Assembly: GCA_033764445.1 (NCBI GenBank)
Contig: JANRIZ010000036.1
Location: 1 to 5,260 of the forward strand
Source of the DNA: JANRIZ01 sp033764445
GTDB taxonomy: Bacteria > Verrucomicrobiota > Verrucomicrobiia > JAWXBN01
DNA length: 5,260 bases
Direction: 5' to 3'
Position numbers and translations under genes: made by a program. The notes beneath the pieces were generated by a model. That model saw only the letters and a list, made by a program, of their open reading frames with translations, did no database searches and was not told where the DNA came from. Positions 5,076 through 5,260 of the stretch are shown piece after piece (the first letter of the stretch is position 1; the number at the start of each line of letters is the position of its first letter).

Positions 5076-5260
5076 ATGACCCCCTCCCAGGACAGCCAAA
5101 ACCAAACCCAGGAGATGAAACTTCTGGCCCGGGAAGTTTCGCGGCGGCGGACCTTTGCCATCATCTCCCATCCGGACGCCGGAAAAACCACCCTCACGGA
5201 GAAGTTCCTCCTGTACGGGGGCGCGGTGCAGCTGGCGGGAAGTGTGACCTCCCGCAAGAA
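5076..5260 (+). CDS. prfC: Peptide chain release factor 3, N-terminal part
   Basis: RF3 is a cytoplasmic GTPase that recycles release factors RF1 and RF2 from the ribosome after termination. Only the first 61 codons lie in the window; the gene runs off the right edge. RRRTFAIISHPDAGKTTLTE (23-42) is the characteristic start of the RF3 GTPase domain, with the P-loop HPDAGKTT (32-39). It is followed by LLYGGAVQLAGSV (45-57), which distinguishes RF3 from EF-G and other translational GTPases. ATG 5076 has no Shine-Dalgarno sequence and is preceded by a C/T run. An in-frame ATG at 5115 (residue 14) directly abuts AGGAG, too close for normal use, and an in-frame GTG at 5046 is also open. The start is therefore uncertain by up to about 13 codons. 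It diverges from gnd and is probably unrelated to it in function. Confidence 0.92.
   Translation, partial: MTPSQDSQNQTQEMKLLAREVSRRRTFAIISHPDAGKTTLTEKFLLYGGAVQLAGSVTSRK

Noticed and set aside
4925..5257. A 110-codon minus-strand open frame across the gnd-prfC gap
   Set aside because: It overlaps the RF3 coding sequence antisense, has no recognisable domain, and its start lies inside prfC.

Overview
The window is bacterial, moderately GC-rich and densely coded. It holds four complete genes on the minus strand, the start of a fifth gene on the plus strand, and a 228-base non-coding segment full of repeats at the left edge. The taxon cannot be fixed from the sequence alone. The general look of the proteins, the short-form 6-phosphogluconate dehydrogenase, the weak Shine-Dalgarno signals at several starts and the interspersed TTTTGTG-type repeat phrase make me think of the Planctomycetota-Verrucomicrobiota group. 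This is a tentative impression, not a placement.

Layout from right to left. At 5076 the plus-strand gene prfC (peptide chain release factor 3) begins and runs off the window. A 291-base divergent region (4785-5075) separates it from a minus-strand cluster: gnd (4784-3822), zwf (3803-2244) and pgl (2234-1479). The gaps between these genes are only 18 and 9 bases, so they very probably form one transcription unit. Together they encode the whole oxidative branch of the pentose phosphate pathway: glucose 6-phosphate to 6-phosphogluconolactone (Zwf), to 6-phosphogluconate (Pgl), to ribulose 5-phosphate plus CO2 (Gnd). Transcription order is nearly the reverse of reaction order. The main product besides ribulose 5-phosphate is reducing power. 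Gnd carries an Asn-Arg pair at the cofactor-specificity position, which suggests NADP.

Downstream of pgl on the same strand, after 83 bases, lies a 388-residue signalling protein (1395-229). It has a complete receiver domain, a central helical stretch resembling a histidine phosphotransfer domain, and a second receiver that has lost two conserved residues. It has no kinase and no DNA-binding output domain. Whether it is read with the pentose phosphate genes or from its own promoter is open.

The left 228 bases contain no gene. They hold two imperfect copies of a ~57-base direct repeat (1-57 and 132-209). Between them, at 68-115, is a compact sequence that can fold into a three-way junction: a 4-bp closing stem and two perfect 7-bp hairpins with different stems but the same GGGA loop. 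This is the most unusual structure in the window. I found no CRISPR array, tRNA, rRNA, insertion sequence or obvious new gene system.
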